Notes under the pieces: generated by a model | Told to the model about the DNA's origin: nothing | Seen by the model: the letters and a program-made list of their open reading frames with translations, nothing else | The model's database searches: none | Assembly: GCF_035222485.1 (NCBI RefSeq) | Contig: NC_085921.1 | Span: 4,774,001 to 4,838,000, forward strand | From: Podospora pseudoanserina | Taxonomy: Eukaryota > Ascomycota > Sordariomycetes > Sordariales > Podosporaceae | Length of the DNA stretch: 64,000 bases | Reading direction: 5' to 3' | Part shown: positions 43,602 to 56,698 of the stretch, one piece after another | Numbering within the stretch: position 1 is the first letter of the stretch | Layout of the letters: each line of letters starts with the position of its first letter | Program-made: the position numbers and the translations under genes

Positions 43602-45493
43602 AGTGGTGCTGGTGACGGGGTCGTTTGGGGAAAGAATGGTTATTTGGCTTGAGGGTGGCGCAACGGGTCATTTTTAGGGCAGAGACGAAGGCATGTTTTT
43701 AGTAAAGGCCGTGCCTTGACAGTCAATGGAACCATTCAGCCATGAATGTTCAGCAAGGATTTGTGCATTATACCCTCTTGTGAGACCCGGACCGTTGAGA
43801 ATTGGTACGGGATCCCTAATGACAGTGATTCAAAAAGCGTACAATCAAGACTTTCCACTGAACATCCATGAGTGAATCCATATATGTAGCAGCTGCTGTT
43901 ACTCTGTAATAACACAGGGTGCCCGGCAATATGCTGATGTCCCACATCACAACAGCCTGGGACTGTGGCAACACGAAAATTCAAGATGAGGACGACTCTA
44001 AGTGCAGCGACATCGCCTGGAACGAACGTAGGACCTCATGAATATACGACCGCTGCTGCTAAATAATGACTGCGATGTGCATGACATCATCCGTATCGTT
44101 TTATTAGCACGAATGATGACAGAAGTCTCGGCTTGGAGACAGGAGGGGGGAATCCACCAAGATCTCTTCGGCGTCTCCTCCTCTATGTACATACGGCCAT
44201 CCTATTTTGCGCTATGAGCCTGGAGAAGGCCAAGCAGAACAAGCCCTGCTTCGAGTGTAGTGTAATTCATGATCAAACGAGATCCGGTCCCGGCTTTGCT
44301 TGTTGTTGGTCTTCTTGATATCAACAGATAGTGGCTAACACCCCCGCCATACGTTGGTCACTTGCTATCGCTTAGTGAGCTTTTTTGTGACATTGGATCG
44401 GCTACCAGTTCTAATCAGCCCCCATCATCTGACTGGGCATCGCCGGTTTCTTCGGCTAACACTTTCTTGGGCTGCCATCCTCGTGGCAGCTGTTATTTAA
44501 TCGTTTCAAAAGCTCGATCTTGGAACTTGAGGTTGGAGGTGGGGCTTATCGGATCCGTCCGACTCGATAACGTCAGGCCAAGGCCAATCGAGCTGTCACG
44601 CAACTGAAAAATCTGTGGAGCGTTGGATGGGGTCTTTTGAACGCGCAAAGGGGAGCACTTGCAGAGCGGACGGGACCCCCGTTGCCACGAGTGATACACG
44701 CAGGATGAAAATATCATCAAACGCGAATGTTGTTCGATATTGCCAGCAACAGGCGAAAAAAAGACCAACGTTGATATTTGAAAAAGCAGCGGTTAACTCG
44801 TCCAATGTGGGGTAAAAAACGGACAGGGTCTCCCGCTCATCAAAAGATCTTATCCTCGTGAGCTGTCTGATAGCATCCCGTGCTGCGGGCTCTGTGCTCA
44901 GTTCACATCTCGCAGCTTGCAGGCCGCCCCCCATTCTTCCCGATCGCCCCTCGCCCAGCCCGCCGCAACCTCTCCAGTCTGCTTTCCGTCATCCTTTGTA
45001 CCTGCACATATTTCGTCAGAACCGGGCATTGTCAAGATTTGCAGCCGACTCTCAGTTGCCATATTCCAGGCAAGGCAGGTTACACGACGCCGCCGTCAGC
45101 AAGTCAGCGGCCATACTCACCGTTCCATCGCCATCACCTCATCGATAGATATCCCAAATCGCTGTTGAAACCCATCAGGGTGTGGTTGCTGAGAGACCTG
45201 GACCCCCAACCTAACCCCCTCACCGCTTCCTACCAGTAAAAGCACGCGACTTTGCATCTCTTCCTCTCAACAAACCACCCAAGACCATTCGCTTTAGTCA
45301 CGGCTCGCCTCCCCACCACCGGAGTGGTCCTTTGCGAAGCGCCCTTCCTTTTTGGGGACCCCCGCGATAAACAACCTGTCACCTTTAGGGGTCTTCTTGC
45401 CCAGCCCCCTGTTGCCCAACATCATCAACCTCCATCCATCTCAGCGCTGTCGCTGTTGTGCTGTGTGTTCACAGTCATCTTTCGGTGTTCAAA
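43602..45493. other. 1.9-kb intergenic region
   Basis: RPL10 3' UTR leads into the promoter and leader of the uncharacterised gene at 45494. The last 600 bp are CT-rich and contain several upstream ATGs. No coding sequence is supported. Confidence 0.5.
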
Positions 45494-47284
45494 ATGGCAT
45501 TCCACCAGCCTACGCGACAAGTTCAACAACCGCGGATTGCCCATGCCGAGTCTGAAGATGGGGGTTCTGCCATCCTCTCACCCCAGGCTCGCCTGGACAC
45601 CAATGAACCCCATACATGGGTTTTGTTTACACCAGGTACTGATGCCGGAACCACAACCTCCTACCTGAGCTCTGTCCAAGATGATCAAATCACGCCCGGG
45701 AGATCCAGAACCAGCGATTTGGGAAGTCTTGACACCGCAGCGCGTTCCGACTTCAATTCGCAACCGAGCAACTCCGTAGTGCCATCTGTGGCTCTTGTAA
45801 ACAGCATCGCAGAAGATGACGCCGAGCTTGACAGCCTCGACAGCCACCTCCCAGACTTCAGGACAGCGCATAGCCCATATCATCAACCAGACATCATCCA
45901 TTCGACGCACATCTTCCCTGGTCACGATGGCCTGGGTTCGTTCCGATTCGAAGTGCCCGGTAATAGCGTACAGGCTCAGGAGCGCATGTATGCTTTTGAA
46001 CAGTTCAACCCAAATCGCGTCATGCACAGGAGGGAGAGCTTTGACTTGGCTCGCCTTCAGCTGGAGAGTCAAGAGCCAAAAGAGGCGGAGCGAAATCAGA
46101 GAATAGAGGCGTGGCGGTTAGAACAGAGTCAGCTTTTGTTGGAGGATATCAAAAAGGAAACAAAGAGGCGGAGGAGACAGTCAGAGCTGTCGGCACAGAG
46201 GGCTCGGTTGGAGAAGGGCGTCTTGGAAGATGTGATCGCAAGGAGCGTTGCCGACGAGGAAGCCGAAGATATCAATCTTGCCGGTACAGAATGGCACGAC
46301 CAGGATGAAGCATCAACGGACACCTCGAAGGGAGGATTGTGGAGTCGACTCACGCGCAAGGTGATCTGCGATATGATGGGCATTGATGACAAGCTGCTCG
46401 CCATTCTATTTGGGGAGGTGCTTCCGGATGAGGACGACATGAAAACTCCCAGGGGGTCTCCCAAGGACTCAGCTCACCCCGCATTTGCGAACAAGGAATC
46501 AGAGTCACGCGACGACTCGACATGGCAACTACACATGTTGGAACGGATTGCAAATGAGCTTGGTGGAATTGTCCATCAGATGTCGACACATCCTGGGGCC
46601 TTTTCCACTTACAGTCGTGTTCAACAGACGCCCCTTCCATACGCCGGGTTGCCCATGATACCAGAAGCGCCAGACAGCATTCAAAGGATGAACAGCAGCG
46701 CCGCTTCCATGCCGCAATTCAAGCCCACCATTGGACAATCGGCAGATGCTGGCGTTGCGCAGCCATTGAATGCCATCCCGTCCACGTCCTCAGACGCTAC
46801 CCCTGATGTGGCCACCAGCAACGGCCAGACTTTTACGCAACAGGAGTGGGAGCAAGATCTTGATATCCGCCTCGTTTTCCGCTACCTACGGTCACGATTT
46901 ACCTCGTCTCGCCCATCATCTCCTCCGTTCACATCGGGAACATCGCATCTAGCCACCTCGAGCACCCAAGAGTTAGCGGCCAAGGCAGCCCGGATTCGAC
47001 AGCACCATCCACTGGTATCCCACGCACATGCGAATTCACACGGCCACCACCGGCCCCGTCCGGCGGAGCGACGCAGTTTCAGATCAACAACGCCGGCTAA
47101 TCCCGTCACAATGAGACATGGTCCCGGTAGCTGTGCAAGCCAGAGCACGAGGCGATCTGCGAGGAGGAGTAGCATGTCTTCGAGGCAATCATCTCGGCAT
47201 TTTTGGGACATTGGGGGCTCCATTGGGACTGGTAGTATCATTGCTAGCGCCGGGCCTATTATGGGAAGTTGGGGCGAGGTCTAA
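45494..47284 (+). CDS. Uncharacterised 596-aa protein with central coiled coil
   Basis: An intronless frame from the ATG at 45494 (CAAAATGGC context) encodes 596 aa. I do not recognise a named family. The N-terminal third is polar and disordered. A charged coiled coil (EAERNQRIEAWRLEQSQLLL, then KKETKRRRRQSELSAQRARL) lies at about 190-255. It is followed by a compact hydrophobic block, LWSRLTRKVICDMMGIDDKL and LLAILFGEVLPDEDD, which looks like the conserved core. A further Ser/Pro-rich part contains an amphipathic segment, WEQDLDIRLVFRYLRSRF. The tail is Gly/Ile-rich (FWDIGGSIGTGSIIASAGPI) and may be a short membrane-contacting helix. No signal peptide is seen. Long uninterrupted frame and even codon use support a real gene. 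Confidence 0.8.
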   Translation: MAFHQPTRQVQQPRIAHAESEDGGSAILSPQARLDTNEPHTWVLFTPGTDAGTTTSYLSSVQDDQITPGRSRTSDLGSLDTAARSDFNSQPSNSVVPSVALVNSIAEDDAELDSLDSHLPDFRTAHSPYHQPDIIHSTHIFPGHDGLGSFRFEVPGNSVQAQERMYAFEQFNPNRVMHRRESFDLARLQLESQEPKEAERNQRIEAWRLEQSQLLLEDIKKETKRRRRQSELSAQRARLEKGVLEDVIARSVADEEAEDINLAGTEWHDQDEASTDTSKGGLWSRLTRKVICDMMGIDDKLLAILFGEVLPDEDDMKTPRGSPKDSAHPAFANKESESRDDSTWQLHMLERIANELGGIVHQMSTHPGAFSTYSRVQQTPLPYAGLPMIPEAPDSIQRMNSSAASMPQFKPTIGQSADAGVAQPLNAIPSTSSDATPDVATSNGQTFTQQEWEQDLDIRLVFRYLRSRFTSSRPSSPPFTSGTSHLATSSTQELAAKAARIRQHHPLVSHAHANSHGHHRPRPAERRSFRSTTPANPVTMRHGPGSCASQSTRRSARRSSMSSRQSSRHFWDIGGSIGTGSIIASAGPIMGSWGEV

Positions 47285-48877
47285 ATGTATGGTCAACGGC
47301 TGGTTGGGGATGCATTTTCGGCGCACATCTCTGTTTCCTTTTTCTTCTCGGTATTTAGACCCTAGAAGGTCATATTTGGACATCATGTTGCAAGAAGCGG
47401 TCAATATATTCCTATCATAATGGAGCACACAACGGAAGCAGGGCGTATTGGTTACCGGGGGAGCATTTGTCACCCACCACTCATGAGCCAGAATCAGTTA
47501 GACATTTCGATGGTTTGAAATCCCAACAATTTTTTTTCATTCATGGATACAACTCCTCAGCCTCAATCGTCGCCCTGCGTTTCCAATGGATATAAACATG
47601 AGCGGCAAGTTAGCATTCATATAACGGCGATGCGAGTGTAAGCCTCGTTAATCAGATGTGAACGACCGGGTGACTGCCGAGCACAAGCTTTTGATCCACC
47701 GACGACATGGTACGTCCCATTCGCCGGAGAGATCAAGAGACCACTTGGGGTGGCTGGGCTGCAGGGCACCGAGAATCTAAAAGGGTGAGAAAAGAGGAGA
47801 AGCTCTCACAGAGGTACCAACCGCCCATTGCGACGCGGTCAACCGAGACAGGGATGCTAAGTGGTTTCTAACCAATGGTTGAGCTCCAACATCGCGACAG
47901 GTCGAAGCGAGCAAGGGGCCAGCAGCCAATTCGAGGACGGCCCGCTATGGATCTTCACCCCTCGACGCGTTTGTTCATAATGAGCATCCAATCGCCTCTT
48001 TTCTGCTTGTTTATTAATGTTGTAGTGAGGCACAACAAACGGGTCAAAAGTGGATCGAAACGGTATTCACGTTGAAAAGGGTTGCATAGTATATGCATGG
48101 CCGAGTCATCTGGCAGTGCTGGCTATCGCAGGTCGACATGGATGGAGCGAAATCGTGTGTTCCTGGGCTTCATCTCCTTCCTGGATGTGTTCGTGCTCCC
48201 CCACCCCGCCTTGCACCTTGCCCGATTCTCTGACCTGAACCTGAGTTTGCGACCTGCGACCTGCAACTTGCGTTTTGCGACTTGCGACATTGTGGTCCCA
48301 AGCTTCCCCAGTGCTGCCTACAACGCCTCACTTTTTTTCTTTGCTTCGCCTTTGCTACCTGCCTGTTCGTGCACTGCGCGCCTTTTGGTCGGATCACCTG
48401 TTCACAGTTAGACTTCGAGAATCACTATCCGTACCTATATTAAATACCAGTTGGTTGCCGTTTGCTAGCCCGTCTTCTTCCCCACCTCACCTTGTCGCCA
48501 TGTCTGTGTAGGCTTGTCGCATTGTCGCAAAGCTGCGCAAGCACCTTGTGGCGTCTGAGGATGCCAATACGCCTGCTTGGGAAGCTGAGCTGCGGCGCCT
48601 GAAGCTATCCATCTCCCTCAGACAAGCTGACCAGGAACAGTATCATGTACTAAGCCCGCCGTGTCCTCGTCAAGTCGCGACCCAGCTTAGTCCTGGCGTT
48701 GGGTCGCACCGGAAACTTGCCCGACTTCTCGTCCTCTCCTGCAATCTACACTCTGCAACCTGCAATCTCGCCCATTTCCTTTCCCTCAGGAAGCCATCCG
48801 ACCCAACTTGTTCCACCACCCAAAAACTCACCGTGTGGAGGGTCAATCGCATTGGGAGATGATCTCCCGAGGCCCCA
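47285..48877. other. 1.6-kb intergenic region with short tandem motifs
   Basis: This separates two uncharacterised plus-strand genes. At 48249-48288 there is an imperfect tandem of 'gcgacctgcgacctgcaac'-like units, and similar 'ctgcaacctgcaa' occurs at 48754-48766. The last 800 bp are a CT-rich leader with several upstream ATGs. No gene is supported. Confidence 0.5.
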
Positions 48878-51800
48878 ATGGCTGCGACTCCTTTCGATCC
48901 CTCTGTCCAGGGCAACTCTTTTGTATTTGACATCTACACCGATGGCCAAGCCTTGCGCGCGCCGGCGCCTGCTCCCGCGACTTTCCTCCCTGGCGGACCA
49001 TGCAACTACACCGACCCATCTCTCCCGCGATGCGGTTGCCGCCGGTTCTGGAGCAATTCTGCTCTCGCCGCAACGGGTACCGTCGAGATTTGCATGTGCT
49101 CACATCATGCCTGCTTCCATGAGGATGCCCCTTCAGGTCAAACCCAGCAGACCCAGCTTGGCCCAACCCAGATCTTGCCTGTGGCTGGCGTCGTAGGCCA
49201 GGAGAACCAAAAGCCCAGGAGCCACCGGGAACCGCTGAGTCCCGTCCAGGAGCTAGTGAACTGGCCGATGCCCACCAGCTTTGGGGCATCGTTGGATCTA
49301 AACCTGCTGGACTTTCAAAATACGGAACCTAACCCAAGGATAGAGGCCACCACTCCACTGTCGATTGGACACCTTCAGCCGGCTCAGGACAGCCCAATGC
49401 CCGACACATTCAACCACTGGGGGGAGATAATCGAGACTCAGGCCGAGAACATTAGCCTCCGCGGGTTTCCAACACTTCCAACTCAGTGTCTGCTGACCCA
49501 AGGACCTCCATCGACAACTTCATCCAGCCAGGCCAGATATCTACGACCATTTGCTGGGAGGGGATTGCAGACGCTCAATGTGCTTAGAGAGGATGCCGTT
49601 TGCCCAGGACCTAATGATGATGACCCTACTCAGGAACATGATCCATTGTCCAGGCGCGAGCGGGAGGAGACACCCAAGGCGTCTTCGCATTCACAGGGCA
49701 AAACTCCAAAACCTGATGACAACAGCGCATATCAGAAACTCACCGAAACAGTCGAGTTACACGAACAGCGAATAGACAGACTCGAAAACACCTCCTTTTC
49801 TGTTGCCGGCCACGAAGAATGCTACGACAAGCACGACAACGTCGACATGCGAGTCACGGAACTGGAGTCACGGGTGGATGAAGTGGAAAAAATGCTGAAC
49901 GACAATGGGAGCGTGGTGGGAAGCAGGCGACACACTCGGACTGATGCTATTGCCGACGATGCTACCGCCAGTGTGGTCTCTATAGCCACCAACACGACAA
50001 TTTCCGCATCCAACCGGGTTGAGGTGTACAACCAGATCCAAAAGCTCCAGGCTCAAGTCAACCAGCTGCAAGCTGCCGCGCTGCCAACGTACGCCAAACC
50101 CTGGGAGCTTGAAGTCGTGTTTATGCCGTTCCCCCTGAAAGGCGTGTGGGTGCAGGCAAACGAGTTTCCTGCCCAACGCCGGTCTCTAGGCGGTGATGGG
50201 GAGTGGACGCAGATGCAAAACACGCTCAGCAGGGCAACACCAGATCCGCAGTCACCCAAATTTGCCGAATGGCCCGGTCAATCGCCAGAGTCAAACTGGT
50301 TGCTTCCAAGGGCGTTCGCGGCAGGAAGAATCATTGATCAGAGATTAAAGAGCCGCGGCCTCATCAAGACAGTTCTGGTTCGAGGAGCTGATGCCCGCAG
50401 TGTTCAGCTTGCCATTCACGATGCCTTCTCTGAAGTCCTCCGGGTATCTGCTCTCGTTGGAGTTCGATCAGATTATTCGCCAAACTCTCCGCTAAACGAG
50501 TTCATGGGTCTGAGACAAGCATGGGTTCCTCTGCGAAAGCTTCACAAGGACTCAAAACTACGATTTCTCACACCAGCTGAGATGGCAACACCAGCGCTGT
50601 GGGATTTCACCTTTCTGGTTTCGAGTGTCATCATGAAAGCCAGCGGTGTCCACCGTCTGTACATCACGCAACCCGAGGCATATCTCCAGGATCATCCCTT
50701 GGGCTATCATGCGATGGATGCTGGTTGGACATGGCAAAGGCTTCGCGAATTGAGTAGATTCTATCCCGACTCTCAAAGTACCACCGGCGATGTTCCCGAG
50801 GCCGATGCTATGGAAGAATGCTGGGCGTGGAATGATCGGGTGGATGAGCCTCCAAGTCACAACGCATCCGTCCTGAGCCTTCGCCACTCACACCTACAGC
50901 GTTTGTCTAGACGCTCCTCCACCGAGCCCTCGCAGCAGTTTTATACCGGTGTGCAGTCGCCCATACTCACCAACGGTCCGAGCTTCATCCGTGCAGGGTC
51001 TCCTCTTACTCAAAGAGAACGAAAGGGCTCTTGGCCGCCACAGTTTACTCGGGCTGGCTCAGTCCCACCACCTTCCATACCTATACAGTCTGCGCAATCC
51101 GTGGCCCGACGACGTGTCTCGACCGTAGCGCCCTATGAGCGGCGCTCCTCCCCTCTGGTCACTCGTCCAACCCCACGGATCACTACTGTTCAGACGTCTG
51201 GCGTATCAGCTAAGAAGCGACGACTGGGCACCCGCTCGCCGAGTCTCGTCCCGCGCAACACACCTCGTTGGAGCCGCACCAGCATGAGCCGGTCGCCATC
51301 TCTCGCCCCGCCAGGCATGTTCGGCCACCATGACGAGCGCGACCGTACACCGTTTTACTATGCAACCCCTCACAGTGAAGCTGTGGGCGAATACGGCTAT
51401 CAGCGTGGGGGAAGCCGGGGCCCTCCCCAGACAATGTTGCGCACCAACGGCTACGAACCTGACGACGATGAGGACGAAGAGATGACAGATGATTTCCAGG
51501 ACGATGACACCCAAGGAAGCTCGTCGGACCCCTGCGATAGCGAAATGACTCATGACGACTCTCCTGCCAAACAGGTGAGAGTCAGCCAGGGATCGTTTGG
51601 TTTTGGAACCGACGGCGAGGGCAATGACATGGATGACGTCGACATTGATGTCTACGAAGACGACGAGGAAGACGAGCTTGATGGAGTCGACACCGATCAC
51701 ACTCCCGGCCGTCAAAACCATTACCATAGCAGCCACGCCGCCTGGGGCAACCAAGCCGCTGCCGCGCATGTCACCAGACCGGAAGACATCCCGCGGGCTG

Positions 51801-52219
51801 GAATTGAGGACCAGATGTCTGATGATGAAAACGTGGACCCTTCCTCCTCTTTTTCTTCCTTCGCCTCGGATGTATCTGGATCATTCCACTCTTCCCAATC
51901 GAGACAGCAGCAACACGACGACCAACAAGAAGAGATAGAAATCCACCAAGACGAAGACGAAGAAGACCGGGAAGAACGAAGGAGCAACACCAGCGCGAGA
52001 AGCAGTCAGGCGCCGTCCGAGTACAGCAGCAGACCGGGCCCATGGAATATTGTTCCTTCTCCTGCTAGTCCTACCAGGACTATCACAGCTGACACCAAGG
52101 CTGTGGCGGCCAGTCAGCAAGAAGCAGGTGTCAAGGCCCACTCCATCAAAAGGGAGAGATCTAGCCTCAATTCTCTGATGGATTTCAGGATTCACGAAGA
52201 CAGGACGGCTCAGTCATGA
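48878..52219 (+). CDS. Uncharacterised 1113-aa protein with Cys/His-rich N terminus
   Basis: An intronless 1113-aa frame. Near the N terminus a metal-binding-like cluster has Cys42, 52, 54, 72, 74 and 79 with His76, 77 and 81 (motifs RCGCRRFW and CMCSHHACFHE). A Pro/Gln-rich stretch leads to a coiled coil at about 285-350 (YQKLTETVELHEQRIDRLEN, VTELESRVDEVEKML). A folded-looking region at about 400-660 follows (WELEVVFMPFPLKGVWVQAN, SRGLIKTVLVRGADARSVQL, ALWDFTFLVSSVIMKASGVH). It resembles no domain I can name. The C terminus is basic Ser/Arg-rich (possible nuclear signals, SAKKRRLGTRSPS), then very acidic (DDDEDEEMTDDFQDDDTQ, DVDIDVYEDDEEDELDG). The acidic/basic layout suggests a nuclear chromatin or transcription role, but that is inference. 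The start at 48878 has CCAATGGC context. Confidence 0.82.
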   Translation: MAATPFDPSVQGNSFVFDIYTDGQALRAPAPAPATFLPGGPCNYTDPSLPRCGCRRFWSNSALAATGTVEICMCSHHACFHEDAPSGQTQQTQLGPTQILPVAGVVGQENQKPRSHREPLSPVQELVNWPMPTSFGASLDLNLLDFQNTEPNPRIEATTPLSIGHLQPAQDSPMPDTFNHWGEIIETQAENISLRGFPTLPTQCLLTQGPPSTTSSSQARYLRPFAGRGLQTLNVLREDAVCPGPNDDDPTQEHDPLSRREREETPKASSHSQGKTPKPDDNSAYQKLTETVELHEQRIDRLENTSFSVAGHEECYDKHDNVDMRVTELESRVDEVEKMLNDNGSVVGSRRHTRTDAIADDATASVVSIATNTTISASNRVEVYNQIQKLQAQVNQLQAAALPTYAKPWELEVVFMPFPLKGVWVQANEFPAQRRSLGGDGEWTQMQNTLSRATPDPQSPKFAEWPGQSPESNWLLPRAFAAGRIIDQRLKSRGLIKTVLVRGADARSVQLAIHDAFSEVLRVSALVGVRSDYSPNSPLNEFMGLRQAWVPLRKLHKDSKLRFLTPAEMATPALWDFTFLVSSVIMKASGVHRLYITQPEAYLQDHPLGYHAMDAGWTWQRLRELSRFYPDSQSTTGDVPEADAMEECWAWNDRVDEPPSHNASVLSLRHSHLQRLSRRSSTEPSQQFYTGVQSPILTNGPSFIRAGSPLTQRERKGSWPPQFTRAGSVPPPSIPIQSAQSVARRRVSTVAPYERRSSPLVTRPTPRITTVQTSGVSAKKRRLGTRSPSLVPRNTPRWSRTSMSRSPSLAPPGMFGHHDERDRTPFYYATPHSEAVGEYGYQRGGSRGPPQTMLRTNGYEPDDDEDEEMTDDFQDDDTQGSSSDPCDSEMTHDDSPAKQVRVSQGSFGFGTDGEGNDMDDVDIDVYEDDEEDELDGVDTDHTPGRQNHYHSSHAAWGNQAAAAHVTRPEDIPRAGIEDQMSDDENVDPSSSFSSFASDVSGSFHSSQSRQQQHDDQQEEIEIHQDEDEEDREERRSNTSARSSQAPSEYSSRPGPWNIVPSPASPTRTITADTKAVAASQQEAGVKAHSIKRERSSLNSLMDFRIHEDRTAQS

Positions 52220-52914
52220 TGCGGGAGCTGAGGATTGGTTCTGGAAATCTCATCTTTATTATCATAGTACATACGTTTTCTTATGTTTTTTCCTTATCAC
52301 TACTTGGATCAGTTTAAGGGAGGCGGGGTTTGAGGATAGCGATGATCTAGGTTCTTATTATCACTCTCGGATTTCTCACTCACACATGGCGTTTTGTTTC
52401 TTGGATCTCAAGCGATCATCTTTGACTACTATCTCACAAGGGTTGCGGTGGGCGGTTTGTTTTGTCTATGGGGGGTTTGGCAATTGGGAATATCATGTAC
52501 AGGGAGCGAGTGGAGCGACAAATTCATGTATTAGCGGGTCAAGAAGGTTTGTCTAGCAAGTTTTTTATCTTGCATTTTCATAGCGGCATGGTTACCTACG
52601 CAGATATATCTCCTCTCTGTCTCTATGTTTGTGGTCTGTATGTAGTGTATGTTCCCTCGACTTGGTTGGTGTACGAGTGTGGTCCATAGGCCAGTATTCA
52701 CCTGTGTAAACCTCAGCCTTGATAATTTCAAAACGGCAGAAAGAAGAATATAACGACAACAACACCAAACACAGACATCATTGTTGGTATCATATCGCAG
52801 TATCTCTAAAATCATGGCTCGTAAATGCAATAATAACCCACAACCACCCTTTTTTGTACCGCCCGCCCCTGAAACGCCAAAACTCCAGTCCCCTCTCCTT
52901 TAGCAGGCGACAAA
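52220..52914. other. Convergent 3' intergenic region
   Basis: This lies between the 1113-aa gene stop and the DIM1 stop. It is AT-richer than the genes, and no coding sequence is seen. Confidence 0.5.
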
Positions 52915-54876
<1,962 letters not shown>

Positions 54877-56698
54877 ATGTCGATACGCATAGCTCTGGAG
54901 AACCCGCCCGAGTTCTACACGAACTTGGATATCATGAAGGGCCATGTCGTGCTCACCCTTAGCCGGCATGAGACAGTGGGCGCCATCATCGTGAAGCTTG
55001 AGGGAGAGTCAAGGACGGCCCTGGGAATCCCAAACGACAACTCTAGCACCGGAGTACCGCACAGAGAAATGCCATCGGCCGGGGACATCATCTACGAAAA
55101 CCACAAGATTCTCTACAAGGTAGCCCAGGCATTTCCCAACGAGAACGCTCCACCTCAGGCCGGTCCCATCGTACTCAACCCAGGTCAGCATCATTTTCCC
55201 TTCCAGTTCAAGTTTCCCTTCAACAACTCATGTGGCAACGCCGAAGCCATGGCCAAGATTGGAGGCGTTGTGAATGCCGGTGGATTCGCTCCAGGAGCTG
55301 GACTATTTGGACTAGGCGGAATCCGCGTGATGGACGGGACCAAGCAGTTGATGTACTCTCACGTTACGAAGACGTTACCTCCTAGTTTCACAGGATTCCC
55401 TGGCGAGGCAGAGATTCGATACTACGTCAAAGTCACGATACAAAGGCCGGGTTTATTCAAGGAGAATTGGAGATATCAAATAGGACTCAAATTCTTACCC
55501 ATCGAACCACCCAGACCACCAAAAAGCAACCAAGAGGCATATGCCAGGCGTCCATTCGCCTTTGCGCCTCGCACGCCACCTTCCACGGCGCCACCGTCGA
55601 CTAAGAAGCGGACCTCGTTCTTTGGAAGGAGTACCACTCCGCAACCACCACCCCCGGTTGGCGGACCCTCGAACCCATCCTCGTCGGCCGATGCCAGCTT
55701 AGCAACACCGCCCTCGATCGAGATGTCTGCTCGCCTCCCACATCCAGCTATTCTGACATGCAATAAGTCAATACCACTACGACTTATCGCCAAGAAACTG
55801 GCACCCAGCAATGGAGAGGTGTACCTCGTAGCTATACAGATTGACCTCATCGGCAAGACCATCGTACGATGTCAGGACTTGGTCAACAACGAGTTAAACC
55901 GTTGGGTGATAGTCTCACGCCAGGGTCTTTCCATACCTGTATCCAAGCCAGACGACGCCGTAGGAACCGAGGTTGTCCTTCCCGATGCCATCTGGAACAA
56001 CGTGCCTCTCCCCAACACCGTCATGCCGAGTTTCCAGACGTGTAATCTGAGGTAATTTCTCTTGTGCTCCCTGCCTCCTTTCTTATTCCTATTACTGACA
56101 CCCCCGCGATTTTAGTCGTGAGTACCAACTGGAAGTCAAGCTCGGACTCGCCTGGGGAAAGCCAGACGGCGCCAACCACGCCTCCAACAGCTCCTCTTTC
56201 TTTGGCGGTTCTAACCGGAACAAGGGCAAGAACCTTGCCAACATCCCGCAGGAGATCCACCTCCCCCTCAACTTCAGCAACGTCCAAGTCTTCTCCGGTC
56301 TCACTCCCCCAGCAGAATTGGTAGAGGCCATGCGTCAAGGACGAACACGACCAGCCAGGAAACAAACCGGTCCTAATGGTCGTCCTCCACAGCAACAACC
56401 TCAACCGCAGCCCAATATCCCACCTCAAGGTGTGGCTTCTTCATCACGCCCACTTGCACCAGTGCTGCCGCCTAGACCGGTGGCAGCCACACCACAGAAC
56501 GATGCCTCGGAAGCGGCGCTTTACCCGCCTCAGTTAAGACCCGGACAAGACGCACCGCCGTATGACGATGCGCCCCCTACATATGAGGAGGCAATGGCGG
56601 AGGAGATGACTGGGCCGGTTTTTCCAAGCACGGCAAGACCGGCCTACAGCGGAGTGACGGATGAGAATGCGGCGAGTAGTTTGCCTGAGAAAAATTAG
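54877..56698 (+). CDS. Alpha-arrestin with PPxY motif (ubiquitin-ligase adaptor)
   Basis: Two exons, 54877-56051 and 56116-56698, give 585 aa. The N-terminal arrestin fold starts MSIRIALENPPEFYTNLDIM, with GHVVLTLSRHETVGAIIVKL and, later, a long Pro-rich insertion (about 230-285). The arrestin C-domain follows (AILTCNKSIPLRLIAKKLAP, VYLVAIQIDLIGKTIVRCQD). The tail is Gln/Pro-rich and holds one clear PPxY motif, PPTY at 545-548 in DDAPPTYEEAM, with the near-miss APPY just before it. PPxY binds WW domains of Rsp5/HulA-type ligases, so the protein probably directs ubiquitylation and endocytosis of a membrane transporter. Which aspergillus/yeast arrestin it matches (Art-type, not clearly PalF or CreD) I cannot say. 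The intron (56052-56115) uses GTAATT/TTTTAG. Confidence 0.88.
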
